Source of the DNA: an uncultured Alphaproteobacteria bacterium
GTDB lineage: Bacteria > Pseudomonadota > Alphaproteobacteria > UBA11222
DNA: 37,285 nucleotides
Reading direction: 5' to 3'
Assembly (NCBI GenBank): GCA_937888955.1
Contig: CALAQW010000027.1
Coordinates: forward strand, 1 to 37,285
The notes under the pieces are model-generated. The model did not search any database, was not told the origin of the DNA, and saw nothing but the letters and a program-made list of their open reading frames with translations. Positions within the stretch are counted from its first letter, which is position 1. Every line of letters begins with the position of its first letter. A program made the translations under genes and the position numbers. Positions 18,617-27,380 of the stretch are shown here, piece after piece.

Positions 18617-19900
18617 CTACTCCGCCGCGATTTGGCCGCGCTTGCCCGCGATCCGTTCTTCGATCACACCGCGGAAATGCCGGATCAGCCCCTGAATGGG
18701 CCAGGCCGCCGCATCGCCCAGCGCACAGATGGTGTGCCCCTCGATCTGGGTCGTGACCTCCAGCAACATGTCGATTTCCGCCACATCGGCATCGCCGGTG
18801 ACAAAGCGCTCCATCACGCGCCACATCCAACCCGTGCCTTCCCGGCAAGGGGTGCACTGCCCGCAGCTTTCATGTTTATAGAATGCCGCAAGCCGCGCCA
18901 CCGCCTTGATCAGATCGGTGGACTTGTCCATCACGATGACCGCCGCCGTGCCAAGCCCGGATTTGACTTCCTTCAGCGCATCAAAATCCATCAGCACATC
19001 GTCACAGATCGACTTCGGAATCATCGGCACCGACGATCCGCCCGGGATCACCGCCAGCAGATTGTCCCAGCCGCCGCGCACCCCGCCCGCATGCTTTTCA
19101 ATCAGCTCGCGCAGCGGAATGCTCATTTCCTCTTCGACATTACAGGGATTGTTCACATGGCCAGAGATGCAGAAGATCTTGGTCCCCGCATTACCCTGCC
19201 GGCCAAAGCCGGTGAACCAGGATGCGCCCCGCCGTAAAATCGTCGGCGCAACCGCGATGCTTTCCACATTATTCACAGTGGTGGGGCAGCCATATAACCC
19301 CATATTGGCCGGGAATGGCGGCTTGAGGCGCGGCTGCCCCTTCTTGCCTTCCAGGCTCTCAATAAGCGCTGTTTCCTCACCGCAGATATAGGCGCCCGCC
19401 CCGTGATGCACATACACATCCATGGCCCAGCCCGAACCGCAGGCATCCGGCCCCAGCAATCCGGCTTCATATGCCTGATCAACAGCGGCCTGCAACCTGT
19501 TGCGCTCAAAGATAAATTCGCCGCGCACATAGATGTAGGCGGCATGCGCACCCATCGCGAAGCCGGCAACCAGACACCCTTCGACAAGCTTATGCGGATC
19601 GTTACGCATAATCTCCCGGTCCTTGCAGGTGCCGGGCTCCGATTCGTCGGCATTGACGACGAGGTAATGCGGCCGCCCATCGGATTCCATTGGCATGAAG
19701 GACCATTTCAGCCCGGTCGGGAAACCCGCCCCGCCGCGCCCACGCAGGCCCGACTGCTTCATTTCCTCGACGATCGCCTCGCGCCCGCGTGCAAGCAACG
19801 CCTTGGTGCCGTCCCAATCGCCCCGTCGCCGCGCGCCATCCAGGCCCCAATCCTCAAAACCGTAGAGATTGGTAAAAATCCGGTCTTTATCCTGCAGCAT
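18617..19900 (-). CDS. nuoF: NADH-quinone oxidoreductase subunit F
   Basis: NADH-oxidising subunit with FMN and the N3 [4Fe-4S] cluster, 427 residues. The Gly-rich nucleotide loop [14 protein letters not shown] is at about 53-66, the FMN/NADH-site segment [13 protein letters not shown] at 83-95, and N3 ligands Cys346/349/352 and Cys392 ([11 protein letters not shown]). The ATG at 19900 shares one base with the nuoE stop (TGATG). Confidence 0.98.
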   Translation of the reverse strand: MLQDKDRIFTNLYGFEDWGLDGARRRGDWDGTKALLARGREAIVEEMKQSGLRGRGGAGFPTGLKWSFMPMESDGRPHYLVVNADESEPGTCKDREIMRNDPHKLVEGCLVAGFAMGAHAAYIYVRGEFIFERNRLQAAVDQAYEAGLLGPDACGSGWAMDVYVHHGAGAYICGEETALIESLEGKKGQPRLKPPFPANMGLYGCPTTVNNVESIAVAPTILRRGASWFTGFGRQGNAGTKIFCISGHVNNPCNVEEEMSIPLRELIEKHAGGVRGGWDNLLAVIPGGSSVPMIPKSICDDVLMDFDALKEVKSGLGTAAVIVMDKSTDLIKAVARLAAFYKHESCGQCTPCREGTGWMWRVMERFVTGDADVAEIDMLLEVTTQIEGHTICALGDAAAWPIQGLIRHFRGVIEERIAGKRGQIAAE

Positions 19901-20523
19901 CAGCTATCTCCGCCGTTCTGGCCTGCGCTGCCGGTCAGGCTGGTTAGCCCGCCCACCGGCTCGGAACTGCGGCGGCCGATTTGCGATCCTGGCGCGGGCG
20001 TTTCGCCACGCGCGAAAGCATCAAGCAGGGCTTCCGTCTTCGCCGCATCGAGGTCTTCATAATAATCGTCGTTAACCTGGATCATCGGCGCATTGCAGCA
20101 GGCACCGAGGCATTCCACCTCCATCCAGGAGAACAGCCCGTCTTCTGTTACCTTGCCCGCCCCGACACCAAGCTTGCGCTTGACCGCCTCGGTCACATCA
20201 TCGGAACCGCGCAGCCAGCAAGGCGTCGTCTTGCATACCTGAATGAGATATTTCCCGCGCGGCGCCAGATTGAACATGGTGTAGAAGGTCGCCACCTCCA
20301 GCACCCGGATATAGGGCATGCCAAGCAAATCACCGACGCAGCGGATCATCGGCTCCGATACCCAGCCGTCATTCTGTTCCTGCCCGCGCCACAACAGCGA
20401 GATCACCGCGCTTGCCGCGCGCCCTTCGGGGTATTTCGCAATCTGCTGCTTTGCCCAATCAAGGTTCTCAGGCGTAAATTCGAACGATTCCGGCTGCTCT
20501 TCGGCCAGGCGACGTACACTCAC
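19900..20523 (-). CDS. nuoE: NADH-quinone oxidoreductase subunit E
   Basis: Thioredoxin-fold subunit with the [2Fe-2S] cluster N1a, about 207 residues. Cluster ligands are Cys97, Cys102, Cys138 and Cys142 (VCKTTPC and ECLGACC). The open frame extends to an upstream start at 20649, but that part is out-of-frame nuoD sequence. I chose GTG 20523 because GGGGAGGTGG lies just before it and it overlaps the nuoD stop as GTGA. The C-terminal ~35 residues after the core are Gly/Ser/Pro-rich and of low conservation. Confidence 0.96.
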   Translation of the reverse strand: MSVRRLAEEQPESFEFTPENLDWAKQQIAKYPEGRAASAVISLLWRGQEQNDGWVSEPMIRCVGDLLGMPYIRVLEVATFYTMFNLAPRGKYLIQVCKTTPCWLRGSDDVTEAVKRKLGVGAGKVTEDGLFSWMEVECLGACCNAPMIQVNDDYYEDLDAAKTEALLDAFARGETPAPGSQIGRRSSEPVGGLTSLTGSAGQNGGDS

Positions 20524-21698
20524 CGGTCCACCTCCCCGAATACAATATCCATAGAACCGAGAATTGCCGACGCATCCGCCAGCATATGCCCGGTGCACAA
20601 ATAATCCATCGCCTGCAAATGCGCATATCCCGGTGCGCGGATCTTGCAACGATAAGGCTTGTTCGTGCCGTCAGAAACAAGATAGACGCCAAACTCGCCC
20701 TTTGGCGCCTCGACCGCCGCATAAACCTCGCCCTCAGGCACATGGTAGCCTTCGGTATAGAGCTTGAAGTGATGGATCAGCGCTTCCATCGAGCGCTTCA
20801 TCTCACTGCGTTTGGGCGGCACGATCTTGCCGTCATTGGATGAAACCGGTCCATCGGGCAACCGCTCGATACACTGTTTCATGATCAACGTGCTTTGCCG
20901 CATTTCTTCGACCCGGCACAGATAACGGTCGTAGCAATCGCCGTTCTTGCCAATGGGCACCTGAAATTCCAGATCGCTGTAGCATTCATAGGGTTGCGCC
21001 CGGCGCAGATCCCAGGCAACCCCGCTGCCGCGCAGCATGACGCCGGTAAAGCCCCAGTCCAAAGCATCGTCAAGGCTGACAACACCGATATCCACATTGC
21101 GCTGCTTGAAAATCCGGTTATCCGTCAGCAGCCCCTCGATATCATCGATAACCTGCGGAAATTCCTCGCAAAACTGATAAATATCCTCGGCAAGCCCGGC
21201 CGGCATATCCTGATGCACCCCGCCGGGCCGGAAATAGGCCGCATGCATTCGCGCGCCGCAAACCCGCTCATAAAAAATCATCAGCTTTTCACGCTCTTCA
21301 AAGCCCCAGAGCGGCGGGGTCAGCGCGCCGACATCCATTGCCTGGGTCGTCACATTGAGCAGATGGCTCAGCAAGCGGCCAATTTCTGAAAACAGCACCC
21401 GGATATACTGCCCACGCGGTGGCACGGTAATCTCAAGCAGCCGCTCAACCGCAAGCGCATAGGCATGTTCCTGATTCATCGGCGCGACATAATCGAGCCG
21501 ATCGAAATAAGGCAAAGCCTGCAAATAAGTCTTATGCTCGATCAGCTTTTCGGTGCCCCGGTGCAACAGACCGATATGCGGATCGACCCGGCTGACCACT
21601 TCCCCGTCAAGCTCCATCACCAGCCGCAAAACGCCATGCGCGGCAGGATGTTGCGGCCCGAAATTGATATGAAACTTACGATCGTCCATGTCACTCAT
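20520..21698 (-). CDS. nuoD: NADH-quinone oxidoreductase subunit D
   Basis: 49-kDa subunit that forms the quinone-reduction site with NuoB, 392 residues. Starts [22 protein letters not shown], containing the conserved His loop facing the quinone headgroup, and ends with the family's [10 protein letters not shown]. It is separate from nuoC (5-base gap). An in-frame ATG three codons later is a minor alternative start. Confidence 0.98.
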   Translation of the reverse strand: MSDMDDRKFHINFGPQHPAAHGVLRLVMELDGEVVSRVDPHIGLLHRGTEKLIEHKTYLQALPYFDRLDYVAPMNQEHAYALAVERLLEITVPPRGQYIRVLFSEIGRLLSHLLNVTTQAMDVGALTPPLWGFEEREKLMIFYERVCGARMHAAYFRPGGVHQDMPAGLAEDIYQFCEEFPQVIDDIEGLLTDNRIFKQRNVDIGVVSLDDALDWGFTGVMLRGSGVAWDLRRAQPYECYSDLEFQVPIGKNGDCYDRYLCRVEEMRQSTLIMKQCIERLPDGPVSSNDGKIVPPKRSEMKRSMEALIHHFKLYTEGYHVPEGEVYAAVEAPKGEFGVYLVSDGTNKPYRCKIRAPGYAHLQAMDYLCTGHMLADASAILGSMDIVFGEVDR

Positions 21699-21703
21699 GC
21701 GGA

Positions 21704-22339
21704 TCAGGCCTTCTCGTTCTTCTTCGCGTCATCGGCCGTGCCGGCCTTTTCATCGCCAGGCAACAGATATTCCGCGGCTTCCCATGGGCTGAGAAAATCG
21801 AAGGAACGGAATTCCTGCGTCAACTTGACCGGTTCATTGACCACACGTTTCTGCTCATCGTCATACCGCACCTGCACAAAGCCGGTAACCGGAAAATCCT
21901 TTCGCAGGGGATGCCCGCTAAAGCCGTAGTCGGTCAGAATCCGGCGCAGATCCGGGTGATCGGCAAAGCGGATGCCGAACATGTCGAAAACCTCACGTTC
22001 AAACCAGTTGGCAGCCGGGAATAATCCAACCGCGCTGGGCACCAGAACGTCTTCGGCAATGGTCACCTTGACGCGAATACGCTGATTCTGATGAATGCTG
22101 AGCAGATGATAGACGACATCAAAACGGGCCGCGCGATCCGGATAATCCACCGCCGTCAGATCGATCAGCTGCCGGAACCGGCAATTGGAATCATCCCGCA
22201 GATAGGTCAGAACGGGCAGGATCTGTTCCGCATGGACAGTAACCGACAGTTCGCCATAAGCCACCGCCACATCGGTAACCGACTGCGGCAATGCCCCTTC
22301 AATCTGTTCCCCCAGATCGCGTAGCGCTTCGATATCCAT
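21704..22339 (-). CDS. nuoC: NADH-quinone oxidoreductase subunit C
   Basis: 30-kDa peripheral subunit, 211 residues, structural partner of NuoD. The signature reads [13 protein letters not shown] followed by [23 protein letters not shown]. The frame opens 42 bases earlier at a TTG, but ATG 22339 is favoured as the only ATG giving a normal N-terminus. A 127-base gap containing a direct repeat separates it from nuoB. The C-terminus is a short Lys/Glu-rich tail. Confidence 0.96.
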   Translation of the reverse strand: MDIEALRDLGEQIEGALPQSVTDVAVAYGELSVTVHAEQILPVLTYLRDDSNCRFRQLIDLTAVDYPDRAARFDVVYHLLSIHQNQRIRVKVTIAEDVLVPSAVGLFPAANWFEREVFDMFGIRFADHPDLRRILTDYGFSGHPLRKDFPVTGFVQVRYDDEQKRVVNEPVKLTQEFRSFDFLSPWEAAEYLLPGDEKAGTADDAKKNEKA

Positions 22340-22426
22340 TCCCAACCCTATAGTCGTTTGACGCCCACCCATCACCCGCAAATCGGGGCAAACGTCAATT
22401 TTCCTGCCGAACCGGCCGCAGCCTTC

Positions 22427-22465
22427 CCTGTTTGCGACAAGTCAGGCCTGTTTGCTTCAAATCAG
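22427..22465. repeat. Imperfect tandem direct repeat of 19 bases in the nuoB-nuoC gap
   Basis: Two 19-base copies (22427-22445 and 22447-22465), 16 of 19 identical, each starting CCTGTTTGC and ending TCAG, separated by one G. The array ends one base before the nuoB stop codon. It could be a slippage duplication or a protein/RNA binding site in the polycistronic message. Function unknown. Confidence 0.7.
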
Positions 22466-22466
22466 A

Positions 22467-23000
22467 CTAGCGTGCAATCGTCCCTTCACGCCGGATCTTT
22501 CGCTGTAATTGCAGCAGCCCGTACATCAGCGCTTCCGCGGTAGGCGGGCAGCCGGGCACATAGACATCGACAGGCACGATCCGGTCACAGCCACGCACCA
22601 CTGAATAGGAATAGTGATAATAGCCGCCGCCATTCGCGCAACTGCCCATCGAGATGACATAGCGCGGCTCCGGCATCTGGTCGTACACCTTGCGCAGCGC
22701 AGGCGCCATCTTATTTGTCAGCGTCCCGGCAACAATCATCAGATCGGATTGACGCGGGCTGGCGCGCGGTGCGGTGCCGAACCGCTCAAGATCATAGCGC
22801 GGCATGCTTGCCTGCATCATTTCAACAGCGCAGCAGGCAAGCCCGAACGTCATCCACATCAGTGAACCGGTCCGCGCCCAGGTAATCACATCATCCAGGC
22901 TGGTCAGCAGATAGCCTTTATCGGCCAGCTCGTCCGAGAGCTGCCCGAAGAAGGCATCGTCCGGACCGCCGACTGTAGCTGTTTTCACATCTACTCCCAT
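22467..23000 (-). CDS. nuoB: NADH-quinone oxidoreductase subunit B
   Basis: Carries the terminal cluster N2 that reduces quinone. 177 residues from ATG 23000. Ligands: the adjacent Cys56-Cys57 pair ([10 protein letters not shown]), Cys121 (GSCANGGG) and Cys151 (PGCPPTAEA). The frame is open seven codons upstream, but ATG 23000 follows a GGGG-type ribosome-binding site and gives the normal length; the start overlaps the nuoA stop by ten bases. Confidence 0.97.
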   Translation of the reverse strand: MGVDVKTATVGGPDDAFFGQLSDELADKGYLLTSLDDVITWARTGSLMWMTFGLACCAVEMMQASMPRYDLERFGTAPRASPRQSDLMIVAGTLTNKMAPALRKVYDQMPEPRYVISMGSCANGGGYYHYSYSVVRGCDRIVPVDVYVPGCPPTAEALMYGLLQLQRKIRREGTIAR

Positions 23001-23356
23001 TCCAGCGCCCCTTTCTTCCATTCATAGACAAATCCGATCGTCAGAATGCCCAGGAAGATCATCATCGACCAGAACCCATAAAGACCGATATCGCCTAACG
23101 CAACGGCCCAGGGGAACAGAAACGCAACTTCAAGATCAAAGATAATGAACAGGATCGCAACCAGGTAGAACCGGACATCAAATTTCATCCGCGCGTCGTC
23201 AAATGCCTCGAAACCGCATTCATAGGCAGACAGCTTTTCCGGATCAGGGCGATTTTCCGCCAGCACGAAGGGCGCAAGCATTAATGCGAGCCCGATAACC
23301 AATGCCAAGCCGATAAAAATCAGGACAGGCAAATATTCAAGCAATAACGCTTCCAT
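22991..23356 (-). CDS. nuoA: NADH-quinone oxidoreductase subunit A
   Basis: ND3-type three-helix membrane subunit, 121 residues and first gene of the operon. The conserved loop [10 protein letters not shown], with the cysteine involved in the active/deactive transition in mitochondria, is at about 43-52; the second and third helices follow [28 protein letters not shown] 23356 is preferred over a TTG five codons upstream. A promoter candidate lies about 70-110 bases upstream. Confidence 0.97.
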   Translation of the reverse strand: MEALLLEYLPVLIFIGLALVIGLALMLAPFVLAENRPDPEKLSAYECGFEAFDDARMKFDVRFYLVAILFIIFDLEVAFLFPWAVALGDIGLYGFWSMMIFLGILTIGFVYEWKKGALEWE

Positions 23357-23433
23357 AAACGGGGTTCCCAACCGGGTTTTGTTCTGGTCAAGGCCGACTC
23401 GGCATCACAATTCGGTGCCCATGACGCGGGCGC

Positions 23434-23462
23434 ATTATAGGGATGCACATTTATGAATTAAA
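23434..23462 (-). promoter_or_regulatory. Candidate promoter of the nuo operon
   Basis: On the minus strand an exact TATAAT -10 (23439-23434) is preceded after 17 bases by TTTAAT (23462-23457), a weak -35. Predicted start near 23427 gives a 5' leader of about 70 bases before nuoA. The operon may also receive read-through from tRNA-Asp, since no clear terminator separates them. Confidence 0.45.
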
Positions 23463-23608
23463 GCGCCAACCCTGTAAAAAATTTCGCTGTTTTGTCCCTG
23501 TGCTTGCTTGCAGGTCCGATATGCAGACGGAAAATCGCGCACTAATTCACGCTAGCGTCCGCAACAATTTCGGGCGCAGTATTATCTTGTAAAGTTTAAG
23601 AAACCGGA

Positions 23609-23685
23609 TGGCGGGAGTGACGGGGCTCGAACCCGCGACCTCTGGCGTGACAGGCCAGCGCTCTAACCAACTGAGCTACACCCCC
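23609..23685 (-). tRNA. tRNA-Asp (anticodon GTC)
   Basis: 77-base cloverleaf read on the minus strand: acceptor stem GGGGGTG / CACTCCC, D arm GCTC-GAGC, anticodon stem CTGGC / GCCAG with loop CTGTCAC (anticodon GTC), T arm with GGTTCGAGCC, discriminator G and an encoded CCA (23611-23609). All stems pair, with one G-T in the acceptor stem. Confidence 0.98.
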
Positions 23686-23765
23686 ATATGCGCGATGCAT
23701 GACGCTCAATCGTACCGGCCTAGCCTGCCGGTCTTGCGCTTGCATCCGCCGCATGCGGAGCGGAT

Positions 23766-23794
23766 GGTGTAAGCCAGCCCCAGATTACTGTCAA
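23766..23794 (-). promoter_or_regulatory. Candidate promoter of tRNA-Asp
   Basis: A consensus TTGACA -35 (23794-23789) and TACACC -10 (23771-23766) with exactly 17 bases between, on the minus strand. A strong -35 with a degenerate -10 is common for alphaproteobacterial stable-RNA genes. Transcription would start near 23759, leaving a ~75-base leader that includes a hairpin ACCGGC / GCCGGT. Confidence 0.5.
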
Positions 23795-23929
23795 GCACGC
23801 CAGTGCGAAGTTTTTGACAATTCCTGCACCCCGCGCTGGCGCAATCAGAACCAAGCCCATATTCTGTCAAAAAAGAGGCCGCCATGCGCATAATCGCGCA
23901 ACAGTGGGGGTGCATCAAGGGAGGAAAAC

Positions 23930-24988
23930 ATGAAACTCGGCCTGTCGATCGGCTATTCCGGTCCGCGTATAAACCTGCCGATGGAACGAATCCGGCTGGC
24001 TGAAGAGCTTGGCTATGATTCGATCTGGACGGCTGAGGCTTATGGCTCTGACGCGATCACCCCGCTTGCCTATATCGCCGCACACACAAAACGTATCCGG
24101 CTTGCGACAGGCATTATCCAGCTCGCCGCCCGCAGCCCGGCGGCGACCATGATGTCGGCGGCAACCGTTGACGATCTGGCCGGCGGCAACCGCTTTATCC
24201 TGGGACTTGGCGTATCGGGGCCGCAAATTGTCGAAGGCTGGTACGGGCAGCCATGGGGCAAGCCCTATTGGCGGATTCGCGACTATGTCGAGATCATGAA
24301 GAAAATCCGCGACCGCAAGGAGCCGGTGAGCCATGAGGGACGCGAGATCTCGCTCCCCTATCGTGGTGAAGGCGCACTTGGCGTTGGCAAGCCGCTGAAA
24401 TCCATTTTGCATATCAACCCGAAAATTCCGATCTGGCTTGGCACCGGAACAGAAACGAATGTGCGCCTGACCGCCGAGATCGCCGATGGCTGGCTGCCGC
24501 TTAATTTCGTCCCCGGCTCGATGAAAACCTATGGCCCCTGGCTGGAGGAAGGCTTCAAGCGCGCCGGCAACGGCAAATCGCTCAAGGATTTCGAAATCCA
24601 GGCAAGCACAAGCGTTATCATTACCGACGATATCGCAACCGGCCTGAAGAAGCTTAAACCGAATGTCGCGCTCTATGTCGGCGGGATGGGACATCCGGAC
24701 AAGAATTTCCATAAGGATATGATGATCCGCCGCGGATTTGGCGAGGCGGCAGCGCGGATACAGGAGCTTTATCTCGCCAAGCGCAAGAATGAGGCAGCGG
24801 ACGCCGTGCCCGATGAATATGTCGATGAAAACGCGCTTGTCGGCCCGCGTGAGCGGATCGAAAAACGGTTTGCCGACTGGGCTGATTCAGGCGCCACGGG
24901 CCTGACCATCGCAACCGGACAGCTTGAAGCCATCGAATTCATGGCTGATCTTGCCGGATCAAGACGACAGGTGAGCGAAAGCGCCTGA
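23930..24988 (+). CDS. LLM-class oxidoreductase, F420-dependent-like subfamily
   Basis: TIM-barrel flavin or deazaflavin oxidoreductase of the luciferase-like superfamily, 352 residues. Seen: MKLGLSIGYSG first strand, AEELGYDSIWTAEAYGSDAITPLAYIAA, ATGI (60-63), and FILGLGVSGPQIVEGWYG. This pattern resembles mycobacterial-type F420-dependent LLM enzymes rather than SsuD/LuxA, but cofactor choice cannot be settled from sequence and F420 synthesis genes are not in the window. A clear GGGAGGA ribosome-binding site precedes ATG 23930. It is first in a plus-strand pair with an alpha/beta hydrolase and likely belongs to the catabolic cluster that follows. Substrate unknown. Confidence 0.88.
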   Translation: MKLGLSIGYSGPRINLPMERIRLAEELGYDSIWTAEAYGSDAITPLAYIAAHTKRIRLATGIIQLAARSPAATMMSAATVDDLAGGNRFILGLGVSGPQIVEGWYGQPWGKPYWRIRDYVEIMKKIRDRKEPVSHEGREISLPYRGEGALGVGKPLKSILHINPKIPIWLGTGTETNVRLTAEIADGWLPLNFVPGSMKTYGPWLEEGFKRAGNGKSLKDFEIQASTSVIITDDIATGLKKLKPNVALYVGGMGHPDKNFHKDMMIRRGFGEAAARIQELYLAKRKNEAADAVPDEYVDENALVGPRERIEKRFADWADSGATGLTIATGQLEAIEFMADLAGSRRQVSESA

Positions 24989-25003
24989 ACCATGGGACAT
25001 CCT

Positions 25004-25029
25004 GACACGGCGAATTTACTTCGCCTGTC
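25004..25029 (+). repeat. Bulged hairpin between the LLM gene and the hydrolase gene
   Basis: GACA-(C)-GGCGAA / TTCGCC-TGTC forms a 10-bp stem with one bulged C and a five-base loop, 15 bases after the LLM stop codon. No T-run follows, so it is a weak terminator at best. A second short stem (TGGCCG-CGC-CGGCCA) lies further on in the same 132-base gap. Confidence 0.4.
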
Positions 25030-25120
25030 GGCTTCCCTTATAAGGAATCAGGTCGCGCACTGGCCGCGCCGGCCAATGATGACAAAAAGTTCGGAATAAT
25101 CGCAGCGGAACAGCGGCAGC

Positions 25121-25900
25121 ATGACCCAATTTTATTACGAAGTTCACGAGGGCAACGGCCCGTTCCTGTTTCTGCTACACGGCATGCTGTCGAGCCGCGC
25201 CCAGTGGCTGCGCAATCTCGACACGCTGAAGCAGTTTTCCACCCCGGTGATCGCTGAATTCTGGGGCCACGGACGCAGCCCCTCGCCTGAGGACCCCGCT
25301 TATTACGATCCCATGCAATATGTCGCGCAGATCGAGAATATCCGGAAAGCTGTCGGCGCCGAACGCTGGTTCCTGTGCGGGCAGTCTTTCGGCGCGACCG
25401 CCACGCTGCGCTATTCACTGCACTATCCCGAGCGGGTGATGGGCCAGATCTTCACCAATTCCACATCGGCGCTGGCCACCAATGAGGTCACGAAAGAGCT
25501 GTATCGCGATGTCAACAAACTGGCGCAGAAGCTTGAAAGCGGCGGCCCGGAGGGGCTGAAGAAAATGCGGATACATCCCATTCATGCAAAGCGCCTGCCG
25601 CCCGGCGCGCAGGAGGAGCTTTTGGAGGATGCACCGCTGCTCAATCCGTCGGGCATTGCGCGGGTGTTCAAATATACATCGCCGCATGCCTCGGTCGCCG
25701 ATGAGGTCAGTGCGACAACGGTGCCGACCCTGCTTGTCGCCGGGGAGCAGGAGGATCGCTTCACCCCCCACCGCGAATATGGCGAGAAGCATATTCGCGG
25801 CCTTGAAGTGGTCGGCGCGGATGGCGGGCATGCCATCAACATCGAGGCGCCTGAAGCCTTCAATCAGGCGGTCAGGGATTTCATCGCCCGCAACAGCTAA
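25121..25900 (+). CDS. Alpha/beta-fold hydrolase
   Basis: 259-residue serine hydrolase. The oxyanion HG motif is at 20-21 (LLHGMLSSRAQW), the nucleophile elbow GQSFG at 87-91 with Ser89, the acid in EQEDRF (Asp212) and the catalytic His237 in GGHAINIEAPE. The triad is complete. No signal peptide, so cytoplasmic. Ring-fission C-C hydrolases, lactonases and esterases share this layout and cannot be separated here. It follows the LLM gene in the same direction after 132 bases, so co-transcription is possible despite hairpins in the gap. A role after an LLM oxygenase, opening a lactone or ester, would be consistent but is inference. Confidence 0.9.
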   Translation: MTQFYYEVHEGNGPFLFLLHGMLSSRAQWLRNLDTLKQFSTPVIAEFWGHGRSPSPEDPAYYDPMQYVAQIENIRKAVGAERWFLCGQSFGATATLRYSLHYPERVMGQIFTNSTSALATNEVTKELYRDVNKLAQKLESGGPEGLKKMRIHPIHAKRLPPGAQEELLEDAPLLNPSGIARVFKYTSPHASVADEVSATTVPTLLVAGEQEDRFTPHREYGEKHIRGLEVVGADGGHAINIEAPEAFNQAVRDFIARNS

Positions 25901-25929
25901 CTAAATCCAACAAGCTATCAAATCGAAAA

Positions 25930-25953
25930 ATGGCGGGTTTTCAGGCCCGCCAT
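25930..25953 (-). terminator. Intrinsic terminator between convergent genes
   Basis: Perfect 8-bp stem ATGGCGGG / CCCGCCAT with an eight-base loop. On the minus strand it is followed by five T, so it ends the downstream LLM transcript; on the plus strand only a mixed CTTCATTT follows the stem, so it may also weakly end the hydrolase transcript. Confidence 0.75.
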
Positions 25954-25980
25954 CTTCATTTGAAGGATATCAAGGGGATG

Positions 25981-27225
25981 TCAGTCAACGGACCCCTGCC
26001 CCACGATCGCCTGCGCAACCGATGCCCTGACCACGGGGATTTCATCATCGGCAAGCGGCTGCATATATTTCTTGCGCGCCAGCGCCGCCTCGATATAGGG
26101 GGCCAGTTCCTCAGCCTTCTTCCGCTCACGCGCTTCGCGCCCCTCGACAAATTCGGGCATGACCTCGGCAGCGAAAAGTTCAAGCGATTCCCGGATATGC
26201 TCGTTCTTGTTGCGACCGGCCTGCTGCATCACGATCACCTGATCGACGCCCGCATCCTGCAACGCGCGCAGATGTTTCCGCATATCGTCGGGCGTACCGA
26301 TACCGCTCGGCAAATAGTCGCCGCGGCGCGATTTCTCGATAATTTCTTCGGTCCGGTTGCCGCGCTGCTGCAGATATTCGCCCCAAAGATCGGTGCGGCC
26401 GGGCACCGTATCATGGGCAACCAGTGCATTCAGCGCATAACCGAAGAATTCGAACCCTTCATGGCCGCGGCGGATCGCTTCTTCCCGATCCTGATGCAGG
26501 GAGAAGTTCGAGACGAGCGCGATATTCGCATTCACCGAATGGCCGATCGGTACGCATTCTTCCGACTTGATGATGTCGTAATAGACCTCGGCCCATTTCT
26601 TTGCTTCTTCCGGATCAAGGAAGGAGAAGGCCAGCGCACCGATGCCATTGCGCGCCGCCACCTTGATCGTGTCGCGGTTGGTGCAGGCAATCCACATGGG
26701 CGGATGCGGGTTCTGCAACGGCTTGGGCAGCACATTGCGGCAAGGCATGTCGAAGAATTTCCCTTCAAACCCCGGATAGGGATCGAGCACCATCATATTC
26801 GCAATCTGCTCGGCCGCCTCAAGGCACATCGCCCGCTTGTCCTTTGCCGGGATGTTGAACCCGCCAAGCTCAAGCCGTGTCGCGCTTTCGCCGATACCGA
26901 ATTCAACCCGCCCGTTCGACAACAGATCAAGCGTTGCAATACATTCGGCCGACCGCGCAGGGTGGTTATATTTCGGGATCACCTGCCGGATACCGTGCCC
27001 AAGCCGGATATTCTTGGTTTGCCCGGCGGCACAGGCCAGAAACACTTCCGGTGCCGAGGCATGGGAATATTCATCAAGAAAGTGATGCTCAACCTCCCAC
27101 GCATAATCGAAGCCAAGCTTATCGGCCAGGATCACCTGATCCAGCGCCTCGTGAAACAGGCGATGCTCGTCCCCTTCATTCCACGGCTTGGGAAGCTGCA
27201 ATTCGTAAAAAACACCAAAGCGCAT
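25981..27225 (-). CDS. LLM-class flavin-dependent oxidoreductase (luciferase-like monooxygenase)
   Basis: 414 residues of the bacterial luciferase-like superfamily, with MRFGVFYELQLP first strand, AWEVEHHFLDEYSHASAPEVFLAC (the EHH-F region lines the active site in the family), and FGIGESATRLELGGF. It differs strongly from the LLM gene at 23930, so the two are not a recent duplication. It is closer to the flavin monooxygenase branch (FMNH2 supplied by a separate reductase) than to F420 enzymes; no reductase gene is in the window. The C-terminal ~60 residues are a charged helical extension. ATG at 27225 is preceded by AAAAGGGG. Substrate unknown; position suggests oxygenation of the compound handled by the neighbouring CoA genes. 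Confidence 0.88.
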   Translation of the reverse strand: MRFGVFYELQLPKPWNEGDEHRLFHEALDQVILADKLGFDYAWEVEHHFLDEYSHASAPEVFLACAAGQTKNIRLGHGIRQVIPKYNHPARSAECIATLDLLSNGRVEFGIGESATRLELGGFNIPAKDKRAMCLEAAEQIANMMVLDPYPGFEGKFFDMPCRNVLPKPLQNPHPPMWIACTNRDTIKVAARNGIGALAFSFLDPEEAKKWAEVYYDIIKSEECVPIGHSVNANIALVSNFSLHQDREEAIRRGHEGFEFFGYALNALVAHDTVPGRTDLWGEYLQQRGNRTEEIIEKSRRGDYLPSGIGTPDDMRKHLRALQDAGVDQVIVMQQAGRNKNEHIRESLELFAAEVMPEFVEGREARERKKAEELAPYIEAALARKKYMQPLADDEIPVVRASVAQAIVGQGSVD

Positions 27226-27284
27226 CCTGATACCCCTTTTTAATTCTTATTGACCGGGCGGGCGGCCCGCGCCGGCTTTCCCTG

Positions 27285-27299
27285 TTCTTGATCCAAGAA
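27285..27299. promoter_or_regulatory. Operator-like 15-base palindrome upstream of the LLM gene
   Basis: TTCTTGATCCAAGAA is a six-base perfect inverted repeat with a three-base centre, 60 bases upstream of the LLM ATG. TetR- or MarR-type repressors bind sites of this size, but no regulator gene is in the window. Chance cannot be excluded. Confidence 0.3.
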
Positions 27300-27380
27300 G
27301 GTTAAAAGGTGACCGGCCTACGCGGCAATAGTCAATGCATTCCGCCACACCACGCCTGCTCACCTGTCAGTCAGAGCAGC

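Noticed and set aside
23814-23819. Plus-strand TTGACA as promoter of the first LLM gene
   Set aside because: No acceptable -10 occurs at 16-19 bases; the downstream sequence is GC-rich.
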